NCBI GenBank assembly: GCA_025766275.1
Contig: JAFKAC010000089.1
Span: forward strand, 178,015-242,014
Direction: 5' to 3'
DNA: 64,000 nucleotides
Origin: Lactarius indigo
Taxonomy: Eukaryota > Basidiomycota > Agaricomycetes > Russulales > Russulaceae
Shown here: in pieces, positions 1 through 9,942 of the stretch
Layout: each line of letters starts with the position of its first letter
Position numbering within the stretch: the stretch's first letter is position 1
The notes under the pieces: generated by a model
Databases searched by the model: none
What the model was told of the DNA's origin: nothing
Seen by the model: the letters and a program-made list of their open reading frames with translations, nothing else
Translations under genes and position numbers: made by a program

Positions 1-1
1 G

Positions 2-2656
2 TTGTGCTACGCCTCCTCTTTCTTCTTTCTTAAAAAGAAGGATGGGAAATTGCGACCCGTTCAAGATTACAAACCACTGAATAAGATAACGGTCCGAGAT
101 ACGTATCCGATCCCATTAATCTCTAATATTTTGGATCGACTCGCCGACAAGACATTGTTCACCAAGTTCAATATACGGTGGGGCTATAACAACATCCGTA
201 TTAAAGACGGCGATCAGTGGAAAGCCGCCTTTAAAACCCCGCAAGGACTTTTCGAACCTATGGTAATGTACTTCGGACTCACAAACTCACCCGTGACATT
301 TGTACGAGTGATGAATCGCATCTTTTGTGCATTACTCAATCAATTTCCTACGGAATTATTCATCTATATGGATGACATTCTTATCGCCACCACGCACGAT
401 CTCACGCGACACCGGCTACTGGTGAACAAGGTCCTCCAAGTGCTGCATGACGAGAGTTATTTTCTTAAACTCTCCAAGTGTGAGTTCGAACAGACCGAAA
501 TGGACTACCTCGGTATGACGATATTGTCAGGCACTATCCGCATGGGACAAGACAAAGTCTTGGGACTCCACAATTGGCCACGAACATTACAATCTGTTAA
601 ACAGGTTCGGTCGATCCTTGGCATCTTGGGTTACCAACGACCATTCATACCACAATACGCACATCTTGCACAACCGCTCACACATCTGTTACGAAAAGAT
701 GTTCCTTTCGTATGGATGCCAGAATGTACAACAGCACTCGACACTCTCCTTTGCACCACCTGTTCGTGACATGCACTTTGACAGCCTGACGCCGACAATC
801 CCTATCAGCTTCAAACAGATGCCTCCCTCTTTGCGACCGGCACAATCTTAACACAGCCAGACGATCACAACAAACAACAAGCTGTGGGCTATTTCTCACA
901 GTCTCTCTCACCTGCGGAACGTAACTATGACGTTTACGACTGCAAGTTCCTTGGCCTCATCCACAGTTTAGAACACTGGCAGCACCTACTCGTCGCCTCC
1001 TGTCACCCGGTCGTCGTCCTTACCGACCATGCCAACCTCCTTCACTATCGTTCCCTGCAACACATTAACCGACGAGTAGCACGTCTTGTCAACATCCTCA
1101 CCGATTATGACTTACAACTGCAACATGTCCTGGGGCCTAGCCTACATGCCGATGCACTCTCTCGCCACCCCTCATTTGTCAAGACTGACAACAACAACAC
1201 CAATGTTATTGTCCTTCCCTCTTCCTACTTCATTAACACTGTGCGTGTCACCACACTTGACGACCACTGTCGTCAAGCACAACTGGCCGGTCTTCCTTCA
1301 GCATGGACCACGCGCTTTGGTCTCACCACTGCCCTCCCAGACTCCCCGTTACTCTTCCACCAATCTCATCTGGTGATCGTGGACGATCTCCCCCTTAGAC
1401 GGGAGGTGATCGCATCCTTTCATGATGTGATTACGGTGGGCCACCCAGGAATCACCAAAACGCTCTTACACATCCAGAAACACTACTGGTGGCCCAGGAT
1501 GAAAATAGACGTCGCTAACTACATAATGGGGTGTTTTACGTGCCAGTCCAACAAAAACCTACCAGGACGACCAAAAATACCACTGTCACCAATTTATCCA
1601 CAACACGACGCCCTACCCTTCCAGGTCATAGCCCTCGACTTTATCGTTAAACTACCACTGTCAAATGGCTACGACTCAATATTGATGATTACAGATCATA
1701 GCTGCTCAAAGGCGGCTGTCTTCATTCCTTGCTGAGAAATGGACGATGCGGATCGAATAGCCACACTATACGTGCGATTCATTCTGCCCCATTACGGCAT
1801 CCCCCAAAAGGTCATCTCAGATAGAGATCCCCGTTTTACCACTGCCTTTTCCAAAGCCATGTGCAAAACACTACAAGTGGAGCAAAACATCTGCACCGCC
1901 TACCACCTGCAATCTGACAGGCAATTGGAGAGGACCAACCAAAGACTTGAACAGTACCTGCGAATCTACGCTAATTACCGACAGGATACATGGGCCCACT
2001 GGCTACCCATAGCACAATATACACTGAACGCATGGGTGTCAGAAATAACCAAAAAGGCCCCATTCAAGCTACTCCTCGGATTCATTCCCCATGTTCACCA
2101 ACCCACCAGTATCCACACCACGTCACCACTTGCAGATGATCAATTAACCAAACTTGTGGAAGTCCGCCAACAAGCCAGAGAAGCTATGAAGGCCACTCAA
2201 ACGTGATGGGTGTGGGAAACAAGATATCAGCCTTATCGGATTGGCGATCAGGTTTGGCTTGAAGCCACCAATCTAAAGACGACACATCCCACTGCAAAAC
2301 TCGCCGCCCAACGATACAGCCCATTCCTAATCACCAAAGCCATCTCTGATGTGGCTTATCAACTCCAATTGCCCACAAATTGGCGTATCCATAATGTGTT
2401 CCACGCTGGATTGTTAACCCCATTTAAACAGACTATCGAGAACAGAGCCACCATTTCAGAACCACCCCCAGACCTTATAGATGGCCATGAAGAATGGGAA
2501 GTGGAGGAACTTCTCGATTATCGACTTCACGGACGCCACAAAATGCCACAATATCTCATACGATGGAAAGGGTTCACAGCCGCACACGATAGCTGGGAAC
2601 CAGTCACAAACATACACACCCCTGCACTTGTTCGCAAGTATAAAGAGCGAACCTGA
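2..2656 (+). pseudogene. Element A pol remnant: RT, RNase H, integrase, chromodomain
   Basis: One reading frame carries, in order, reverse transcriptase (KKKDGKLRP near 35, YMDD near 365-378), RNase H (QTDAS near 815), the integrase HHCC zinc region (1420-1555), the integrase core and a chromodomain (about 2485-2640). The core keeps all three acidic positions: D in IALDF (codon 1637-1639), D in ISDRDPRF, and E of the LERTN motif. The frame is broken by TGA at 767, 779, 1733, 2204 and 2654; I saw no TAA or TAG. Not functional as it stands. It once copied element RNA and integrated the cDNA, with the chromodomain probably guiding targeting to heterochromatin (family knowledge). Confidence 0.9.
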
Positions 2657-2683
2657 CTAACCATCAACAGCATCGACACGACA

Positions 2684-4090
2684 ATGGACCCCCCTGCACG
2701 ACACCCACCACAGTACCCTTGGATAACCAATGACGACATACCCAGGTACATTCGCGCCCAGATTAACCGAGAGGTTGAGCAATGGGCGAATGTTGGCGAA
2801 ACATATAACGCCCTACTTAACTCACCTCGATCCTGTAAGGATATGTGGGGGCTCAGCACATATATCACTTCCCAGGGACTTCACCGTTGACACTCTCAGG
2901 CACGCACTAATCATCGACAATGACTTATGTGCGAGGCGCTCGAACAGATCGCCCAGCAAGAGCAAGAGGACGAGCTTTGGGAAGGCCCTCAGTCGCCCAA
3001 ACTTATCCTACCACCACCGACAGCACCTACCGCCCCAGCTATGCCAGTTGTCACTCACCCGCTCCCACCACGACCAGCTAACCCACAAGGAACCAGTAGG
3101 CTGGTTCCACTACTCAACCCAATGACATTGCCATCAGGAGACTGGAAAGTCGTGTTACCCACTAACGACTACCAGATGGAGATACTTTTCGCAGATGGGA
3201 CTCGGTGTAATGCACTGTACCTCCAGTTCCTTATCGACCAATGCAATAGGCCCATTGTGGTCGCTACTGAGGGACGCGGTAAGCCAGTATACTATGGGCC
3301 CCTGTATGCCCTACCACGTACGGAGCTGCGGGAAGTCATCAACCCTAGTGCCTACCGAGATATCTTCCGACCGGATCACGCAGCCCGAAGAGACATTGAC
3401 GTGGCACTATACTCCCTGGCAGACCCAGGGGCTAGCACCGAGGTGTATTGATTACGCATGTTGGTGACACGATGAGACCATCTTGTGCAACGCATGCGTG
3501 AAATGGAGTGCACCTGGGCCAAATGGAGTACCAAAGCAGATGAGATCAACACCCACATTGCCGACGCACGAATTGCAGCACGGCTTCTCCCATATCTTCC
3601 AACACCTCTACCGTCTACTCTTCCCTTCGCCACCATCCACATGAACAACACTGATCGTAGGTTGGACCATCACCGCATACCGATTATCGGTACCGAACTC
3701 GCCCTCCCAGTACCCCCATGACAGCCTTTGCACACTTACTCCCAGGCTGTCCAGGTCACTTGACACACTCAATTCCCCTCACTACACGACGAAGAATCCC
3801 CCGCTGCTACACTTGCGGCCAACCACAAGGATCAGAGGGCGTCCCACCACGATCGCCGCGGGCTCCCCACTTGCAGTTGGTGCAACTCCGAAGAACACCT
3901 CTCCTTCGAATGCCGTACACTGCACCATCGTTGCACCAAACGATGTGTCTGTCACATCTCTGCAACCCACGCGCACGCTCGTACCTACTGCACATAGCTT
4001 GCGGTCCTAAGACGAGCGATCGATCGAGAACAATCTACACAGGGCACCCAACGCCTTCGAGCCCAACGCCATGGTACCCCTTATGAATGA
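2684..4090 (+). pseudogene. Element A post-chromodomain module (decayed)
   Basis: The same frame as pol continues after the chromodomain. It matches the C-terminal 500 residues of the element N polyprotein: a segment with NALLNSPRS and MWGLSTYI, a region with YLQFLIDQ and ATEGRGKP, then a Cys/His motif near 3870-3960 (CSWCNSEEHLSFEC) and a terminal FRHDYDF. Breaks include TGA near 2888 and 3449 and more beyond. No enzymatic function is recognisable. Conservation of this block in A, B and N shows it is part of the element and not captured flank. See the finding on the second zinc-knuckle region. Confidence 0.75.
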
Positions 4091-4179
4091 CCTCAGCATT
4101 ATATCTTCAGGCACGACTACGACTTTTCCACCGCCTTGGATGACCACGATTGAGACAATCGCACCTAGACGGGGGGCTA

Positions 4180-4507
4180 TGTCACGATCCATGACATCAT
4201 GGTCACACAATGACACGTATAACGATTGATTGCCAGCACGTTCTGTTTCTTGCCACGTAGGTGATGACTCTGCCAGCTCAAAAAGAGCTCCATAAAATAT
4301 GGAAAATAGTCACGATAAACACCAGTCTGTACAATATAAAAGACCCAGTAGTTAGGAAGTAGCAACTTGTCTACTCTTAGTCCATTGAATCTAGCTTGTT
4401 CCCTCTCACTTCCAAACTCTTCAAAGTGTGCCAAGTAACCATCCTCTGTTGCCAATTACCGCAACCCTGAACAACAACGTCACGATGGTCCACTGGAACC
4501 GTGACAC
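4180..4507 (+). repeat. Element A 3' LTR
   Basis: Begins TGTCACG directly after the polypurine tract and ends GTGACA. It carries a TATA-like TATAAAAG near 4335 and, about 34 nt downstream, the same 11-mer GTCTACTCTTA (4369-4379) that forms the self-primer in elements B and N. The rest is strongly diverged from the B and N LTRs. Confidence 0.85.
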
Positions 4508-4970
4508 ATATGGAGATTTGGAGGGCCATATGTATCCCTTCTTGAGTTGTTCATTGATCCATTCACGCAGCTTTTTGTCTTCTTCCTGGGTCATGGGGTA
4601 TATTTTGCAGTCAATTGAGTCTGTGGTTCCTAGTTTGAATTCAATAGCATGATCCCAGCGCCTGCTGGGCGGAAACCTATTTGACGCTTCTTCACTGAAG
4701 AGGCGTTCAAATTTGCAATATTCAGGAGGTAACTCAGCTTTGGTGACATATTGTTGGGTGGCAATGGTGAGGTTGGTGGCGGTTGCTCTGATTCGACAAC
4801 TTTCTTCAAATTGTCATTGTTGTTTGTCGGTGATGATGCAGGAATGTACTATTTCATAGTCATCTTGAACAGTAGCTGCCACCACAGCTGACGTTGCTTT
4901 AATGTATGGGTTTGTTGATCGAATGATGATGGGGAGCATGTCTTTGTGTATGGCGGCTTGTGACCATTTG
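4508..4970 (-). pseudogene. Element F pol fragment: start of reverse transcriptase
   Basis: The minus strand encodes the conserved linker before the RT fingers: WDHAIEFK, a CKIYPMT segment, and KKGYIWPSKSPY ending exactly at the element A LTR. The rest of F pol would lie beyond the left end of A, outside the window. Joined across the solo LTR at 4971-5551, the frame continues directly from the protease with no shift. One premature stop is seen near 4825. Confidence 0.8.
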
Positions 4971-5551
4971 TGTTACGATTTTCTTGGACTCGTTCTTTCA
5001 CATCTCACTGTTCCTTCCCTTACCCCACACGAGCCCTGTACGATTACGCGGACTTTACGATTACCCGGTTCTTATCGCGCGCCTTACTTATCGATGCCCA
5101 CTTCTGATAAAGTTCGACATGTGCTAGTTTCCGTTGTGTTCCCAATCACGCGCAATCCCGCGTGATTCGCCTTTATTCCCAATATGCCGTTCCCTTGTTC
5201 CCTTTATGTACCACCCATTGTTCTGAGGTTAGCGATGGCGCCATCTGTTTGCAGTCGCCATACAGACCATTATCTATTTAAACCTAGTTCTATCTAGCTT
5301 GTACAGTAGACTAGACTTCTTGTGTAATACTACACTCATCTAAGACGGACGCCTTCGTGCTTTCCTTGTCTCGCGAATCCTTCTACCTTTGCTAGACTTA
5401 CGGAGTCTTAGCCTTCCTCTACGATCCAAGTGACCATCGTCCTTGTGATCCTTGTGCATCACCCGACTGAAGCCAAGCCCTGGAGCTTGTGCTACCGTGA
5501 TCTGACTGACTTAGTACAGGTCGTACTCTACGCCCCTGTAGTGGCGTAACA
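4971..5551 (+). repeat. Solo LTR, family G
   Basis: A 581-bp unit starting TGTTACG and ending GGCGTAACA, flanked by a perfect 5-bp TSD ATTTG (4966-4970 and 5552-5556). It has a TATTTAAA box near 5274. Removing it with one TSD copy restores the element F protease-to-RT frame, proving it is an insertion. Its end resembles that of the element E LTR (GCGTAACA), suggesting a related family. No internal region remains, so it is the product of LTR-LTR recombination. Confidence 0.92.
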
Positions 5552-5984
5552 ATTTGATTTGCAGGTCGTATATGGCAAGCCAGGGATACCCCAATACGAT
5601 GTCTTTGTTGCCAATGTCCGTAATAAGGAAGTGTATTTCCTTATGAATTCCTTTAGTTTGAACGTCGACATCAGTGTAATGAGTGATATGCCCCAACTTA
5701 TTTTCCATATTATCAATGTTCCATATTTTCTTTGGGATGTTGAGTGGTTTGGTCCCAAGTCTCATCCTTTTTACGAAAGATGGTCTCATGAAGCAGTGGG
5801 TTGCTCCTGAGTCGACTAGTGCTTGTATGTTGGCCATTGCATAATGGGTGCGAATCGATACTGGAACTCTCATAGAATGATAGCAAGTCATGATTACACT
5901 GTTACAATTAACTGCCCTCACCCAGGCTGATGGGTTCAGGCATCCTGAATGTTGAGACGTGACTGTTAAAGTCACATGTCTCAT
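5552..5984 (-). pseudogene. Element F retropepsin-like protease
   Basis: The minus-strand frame contains an aspartic protease core: QALVDSGATHCF supplies the catalytic DSG, and later IVLGYPWL is the conserved flap and C-terminal motif of Gypsy proteases. It would cleave the Gag-Pol polyprotein. The frame runs into a putative LTR at about 5995 upstream and a solo LTR at 5551 downstream; after removal of the latter it continues toward RT. It is one frame off from the zinc-knuckle frame upstream, which could be either the gag-pol shift or decay. Confidence 0.85.
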
Positions 5985-5994
5985 GGGATCTGAT

Positions 5995-6491
5995 TGAGTC
6001 AGCCCACATACTATATACGGTATCTGTCCCTTATGGACTTATGGACACTTCGGACTTGTACGGACCGCTTTTGTTTATCTTTATTATTAGATCCATATAT
6101 GGTTCTTATTGTTCTTCTTATTGTTAAGATACCAGCATTGTCTGCTTTAGGCAGCTATTGTTCTCTGCCATCCAATGGTGTTTCTCCCTCTGGCGCACAG
6201 ACCACCTGTATTGTGTTTGGGTCACCAGTGCACACAGACCATTATTATCTAAGCGTCCTGTATATAAGGACTGCTGTTTTCACCTCTACACTTCAGAGTT
6301 CCTTCTACCTCTGAAGTGTAAGTTCCCTTTCCTACCTTACTTCTTTCACCTTTACTCATAAGATGTTCCATAGAACTTGTCTGTCTCTAGGTGTGTAGTA
6401 ATGGTATTAGAGTTCCTTCTACCTCTGAAGTAACTTGTCTGTCTCTAGCTGTCCAAGCTTATTCTTTGCTTGTTAGTTCTGCGCTTCAACA
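5995..6491 (+). repeat. Putative solo LTR, family I
   Basis: About 497 bp starting TGAGTC and ending CAACA, flanked by an imperfect 5-bp duplication (CTGAT 5990-5994, CTGAA 6492-6496), interrupting element F between zinc knuckle and protease. It contains a TATA box (TATATAAG near 6260). Two short segments near 6296 and 6410 are repeated around a strong 5' splice-like GTAAGTT. The imperfect TSD makes the boundaries less sure than for the other solo LTRs. Confidence 0.6.
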
Positions 6492-9070
6492 CTGAAAACC
6501 CTCCTTTTTCCATAGCTGTTGGAGGATAATGTCTTTTACATTGTCCGATTCTCCTGCTACTCTGTTGAGCCAGTTGCTGGCACACTGTTGAGGGGGCACT
6601 TCTTGAACCGCCCTGGTAGCGACTTCAGGTTCTTGTTGATGATAGTCAGTGTCAATATACCAACTAGTTGATGCTTGAGGTTGATAACCCCCTCGTGGTT
6701 GTCTACAGTTGTGGGCCATGTGTCCGTCCTTTCCACAATTATAACAAGTGACTGGCCTTTGATTGTTCCGTCCTCCTCCTCTCTGTAAGAATCCTCCTTG
6801 GGGTCGATATGGGGGGCAAGGAGTGAGTATGTCTTCAGCTCCTGTGAGTCGCCCCCGAATTCGGTCTGCCAATGTGTCCATTGCATTTGGGTCTCAGGGT
6901 AGATTCCTCGGTTGCCAAGAGCTTCTTGGTGGTCCTTGCCACTGCCACTGCCGGCGTTGTTGCCCTTGCCCTTGTCCTTGAGGAACTCCCTTGTTTAATA
7001 CTGCTTTGAGGTGGAGGTATTGTTGTTGGCGGGTGGTGGCTGCTTCTTTCCACTCGCGATAGTTGCAAGGGTTGTCAAGTGTGTAGACCTTTTCATATAG
7101 GTCTTTTGGTAATCCACTTGCAAATAGATCCAGCGTCTGCAGATTGTCAAGTCAATACTGAGCACGGCATATTAGTTGTTCAAATTGGGTGCAATACTCA
7201 TCTAGATTGCCCCCAATCATCTTAACACCCTTCTTGAGTTTGTATTGAGCCTGTTCCTGTTCCATTGTGTTTCTGAAGCGTTGCATGAAGCTACACGTGA
7301 CTTTGTTCCATAGTCCTTCACTTGTGCAAGGTATACCTGCTTGTATTTGGCCGTTGAGCCAAGTGAGCATTGCTAACACCCATTCACTAACATTGATGCC
7401 TTTGATATGTTGATAAGTGACCCTTGCGCACTTAGCGGCTCATACGGACCGGACTTGCAGCATGGACTGCTTTAGATTAGATATACAGGACTTGTAGATT
7501 AGATACTATTTGATCTGTACAATCTAGGACTTATCATTGCGTCATGTATGACATCACTGTACTTCTATGACATCATGTGTCCGGACTCTGCGTTGTACTC
7601 AATGCCTTTGTTCTTTACTTAGCTTTATCTTTATTATTATGATGTCACTATGATATCACTTAGCTCTGGACTCTTCTTGTTCTCCCTCCCTTTGTTCTCA
7701 AAGCGTCCACTCCCTTGTCCCTTTGTAGAACAATAGCACCTTTGTATTCTGTGACTAGCGTTACCTGTCTTGTACTACTGTCACCCTCTGTAGGAGTATA
7801 AGTAGAGTGCCATGTATGCTCCTGGTCCACATCAGTTCTCACTGCTTGTGTGCCAGGTAAGCCACTTGCCTCTCAATGTATAACATCAGTTCTCACTGCT
7901 TGTGTGCCAGACACTCTTGCTTTACCTTGCTTGATTCCTGTTGCTGCTTTCCAGCCACCCAGCCTATCTCACCACAGTCCTCTTAGTCCACTGTGAGTAT
8001 GCTACCTTTGTGTGCTGTTCATCATGATATATGATAGAAAGAGCAGGGTGCACCGATAGGGTGTGGCCATTATGCCTTCATCTGCATTCATGCCCCAGTA
8101 AACGTGCCACTGTGTGAGGAACGCCTTGACTTTGGCGTGCTCTCCATTGAATACTGTGGGTGCTTTGCCAGCTAGCTTGTTATTGGGGGGAATAATGGGA
8201 CCTGCACCTGATATTCCTCCTCTAGGGTGTCCTCCTCCTGGTGGTCCACCAGGGAACCCTTTGGGGAATCCCCCGAACCCGTGTCCTCGTGATGGTGGTC
8301 CTCCTCCTGGTAAGTCACCAGGGGGTCTGCCTCTGCCACTAGGGGGGTCAGCTATGTCTGGTCCAATGGCTTGATGGATAGCCACATCATCGTCAGTCAT
8401 ATGATGTCCTGTATGTGGGTTGATAGGAGCCAATATAGCTTGTGTTTCTTCTGCAATGCGTTGCTGTTCTTTGCGAGCCAACTGCTCTATAGTGTCAGTG
8501 GCTAGTTGTACTTCTTCTTGTGTCATGGTGGTAGTGGCCATGGCAACTGCTGGGCTATGGATGTGGATTACTTCTGGTTTGGTTTGATGAATGGTAAGGG
8601 ACTCAGTTTGTTGTATGATATGATCGCCAATGGCTTCTAGACTAGCATCTTCTGCCGGCGTGGTTCCTCTACTTGGCAATTGTTGACTGTCAGAGGCTTC
8701 TTCTCTGCTAATCCCTTCGTCAGTGTGTTCTTGTGCTTGTCTGTCAATGGGACCGTAATCTGCGCGACTATTGAGCTCTCATGCGTCGATGTCGCAATTG
8801 TAATTCCTTCCTGCTGGTCATATAATGTCCCAGCAACAATCTATGGGGTTCCAAGTAACCTCGGTCCAACAGAGGTGTTCAAAATTGAACTCAACGGGTC
8901 GGAAACAGTTGGGACCGTTAAACTCTACAAAATACCCAGTGTCTTCTCCTCATTCTCTCCACTGGGCTGCTCCTAAGAATCTTGTTGGTACGTTGTGATC
9001 TCCTTGTCGTTCAATGTGATAGGGACGAAAGGATGTCCACTGGTCTCTGGTCAAATACACCACGATGAGG
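6492..9070 (-). pseudogene. Element F gag with CCHC zinc knuckle, interrupted by an LTR
   Basis: Read on the minus strand, the N-terminal part (9070-8680) has a segment with FRPVEFNF resembling the N-terminus of element E Gag. It is followed by a Pro/Gly-rich linker (8380-8180), a capsid-like region (8180-8025, resuming 7407-7080) and a CCHC knuckle CYNCGKDGHMAHNC (about 6710-6755). A solo LTR (7408-8024) splits the capsid part; taking it out joins FLSYI to KGINVSEW in frame. It would package element RNA into virus-like particles. Several stops and shifts make it non-functional. No start codon could be assigned. Confidence 0.8.
7408..8024 (+). repeat. Solo LTR, family D (copy 1)
   Basis: A 617-bp unit from TGTTGATAAG to GTTCATCA with a perfect 5-bp TSD TGATA (7403-7407 and 8025-8029). 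It shares its full length with copies 2 (19519-20082) and 3 (28390-28992, reversed). TATA box near 7797. It contains a 54-nt intron-like segment, 7857-7910 (GTAAGC...CCAG), that copy 2 lacks. Inserted in element F gag. Confidence 0.95.
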
Positions 9071-9081
9071 ATCTTGGTCTT
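9071..9081 (-). promoter_or_regulatory. Element F self-type primer-binding site
   Basis: Two nucleotides after the end of the 5' LTR the minus strand reads AAGACCAAGAT. Its exact reverse complement, ATCTTGGTCTT, lies inside the LTR (plus positions 9313-9323), about 34 nt after the TATA box, that is at the expected 5' end of the transcript. No tRNA-type PBS beginning TGG is present. This matches Tf1-style self-priming. Confidence 0.75.
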
Positions 9082-9083
9082 AA

Positions 9084-9599
9084 TGTTACACTCCACCAGC
9101 GTGAGTCCAACTTGGACTTGAAACAGGCGTAATTGACTTAGCAAAAACTGGGTGAATGGGGATCACATGTCAACCCAACACTGGCTGAACAGGGGCTTTC
9201 AGGCGCACACTGCAGCAAAGTGGAAGAAGACTATCCCTTGGTGGATAGAAGTGGAAGCACACTTAGTCCAAGACTAAGGCAAGCGAAAGATGAGTCAAAG
9301 GGTGGATTGAAGAAGACCAAGATGGGGACTCTTGGTCTTCTGAAACAACTACTTATACAAATACATGCGGGCTTTAAAGCGCCACTAGAGTAGTAGGTGA
9401 CCAGTAGCATAACTAGCTCGAACCCTAGTACAGCTATCCTAGGAATGAGTCATGCATGAGTCACAATCACATGCGATCTACTATGCTGACTGATGCGATG
9501 TAAGAGTCCATGACTAATACTACTGTCAGGCCATAGTCATAACCAGCCATGAGTCGTTCAGAACACATAATCAGTCCATAATCAGTCCATACCATAACA
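9084..9599 (-). repeat. Element F 5' LTR
   Basis: On the minus strand it starts TGTTATGG at 9599 and ends GTGTAACA at 9084 (516 bp). TATAAG lies at plus 9357-9352. A perfect 12-bp inverted repeat (9311-9322 and 9330-9341, 7-nt loop) overlaps the predicted transcription start and contains the self-primer. The right-hand edge abuts the element C gag, so 9600-9604 (TTGGA) should be one TSD copy, with its partner off-window. Confidence 0.8.
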
Positions 9600-9841
9600 T
9601 TGGACACAGGGCACCTGTCTGCATGCTCAAATTTATGGGGAAACCCGCCAAAGTGAAAGCTGCGGCCAGTAGCAAGGAGACCCCCTCCCAACCTTCTTCC
9701 AGTCAGTCGGCGGCTTCCACCACCCAATCAAGTAGTCCCACACTGCCTAAAGCCAATACATCCCAGGCAGATATGGCAAAGTTATTGGCGGCACTCACAG
9801 CCCAACAAGAGCAAATTAATGCTCTTAAGGCAGCTTTTTAG
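9600..9841 (+). pseudogene. Element C gag, C-terminal end
   Basis: About 75 codons of a Ser/Thr/Gln/Ala-rich tail ending in a heptad-like segment (LLAALTAQQEQINALKAAF) before a TAG. The upstream part is displaced by element F. Pol follows in another frame after about 100 nt. No zinc knuckle is visible in this remnant. Confidence 0.6.
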
Positions 9842-9942
9842 ATCCAGGGGTAGTCATAGCTGCAGACTCCCCCTGTAAAACAGATATGGTTGACTCGGCC
9901 TCATGTAGTTGTAAGATATGCCTATGATCTCACCTCATTTCA

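Larger units (their letters stand above)
1..4507 (+). mobile_element. Element A: 3' part of a degenerate Ty3/Gypsy chromovirus
   Basis: The 5' end lies outside the window. What remains is pol from reverse transcriptase onward, a chromodomain, a post-chromodomain module, a G-rich polypurine tract (4171-4179) and a 3' LTR (4180-4507). It is inserted in the reverse transcriptase of element F, which lies on the minus strand; the first five bases after the LTR (CATAT, 4508-4512) are the expected TSD, but its partner is off-window. Order and sequence match intact element N, so A belongs to the same lineage, with a diverged, shorter LTR (328 against 419 bp). Confidence 0.9.
4508..9599 (-). mobile_element. 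Element F: degenerate Ty3/Gypsy element on the minus strand
   Basis: Read on the minus strand it runs from the 5' LTR (9599-9084) through a self-type primer-binding site (9081-9071), gag (about 9070-6492), protease (5980-5552) and the start of reverse transcriptase (to 4508), where element A cuts it. It is itself inserted in the gag of element C at 9599/9600. Three LTR-like insertions interrupt it (4971-5551, 5995-6491, 7408-8024); removing two of them with one TSD copy restores an uninterrupted reading frame. Confidence 0.88.
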
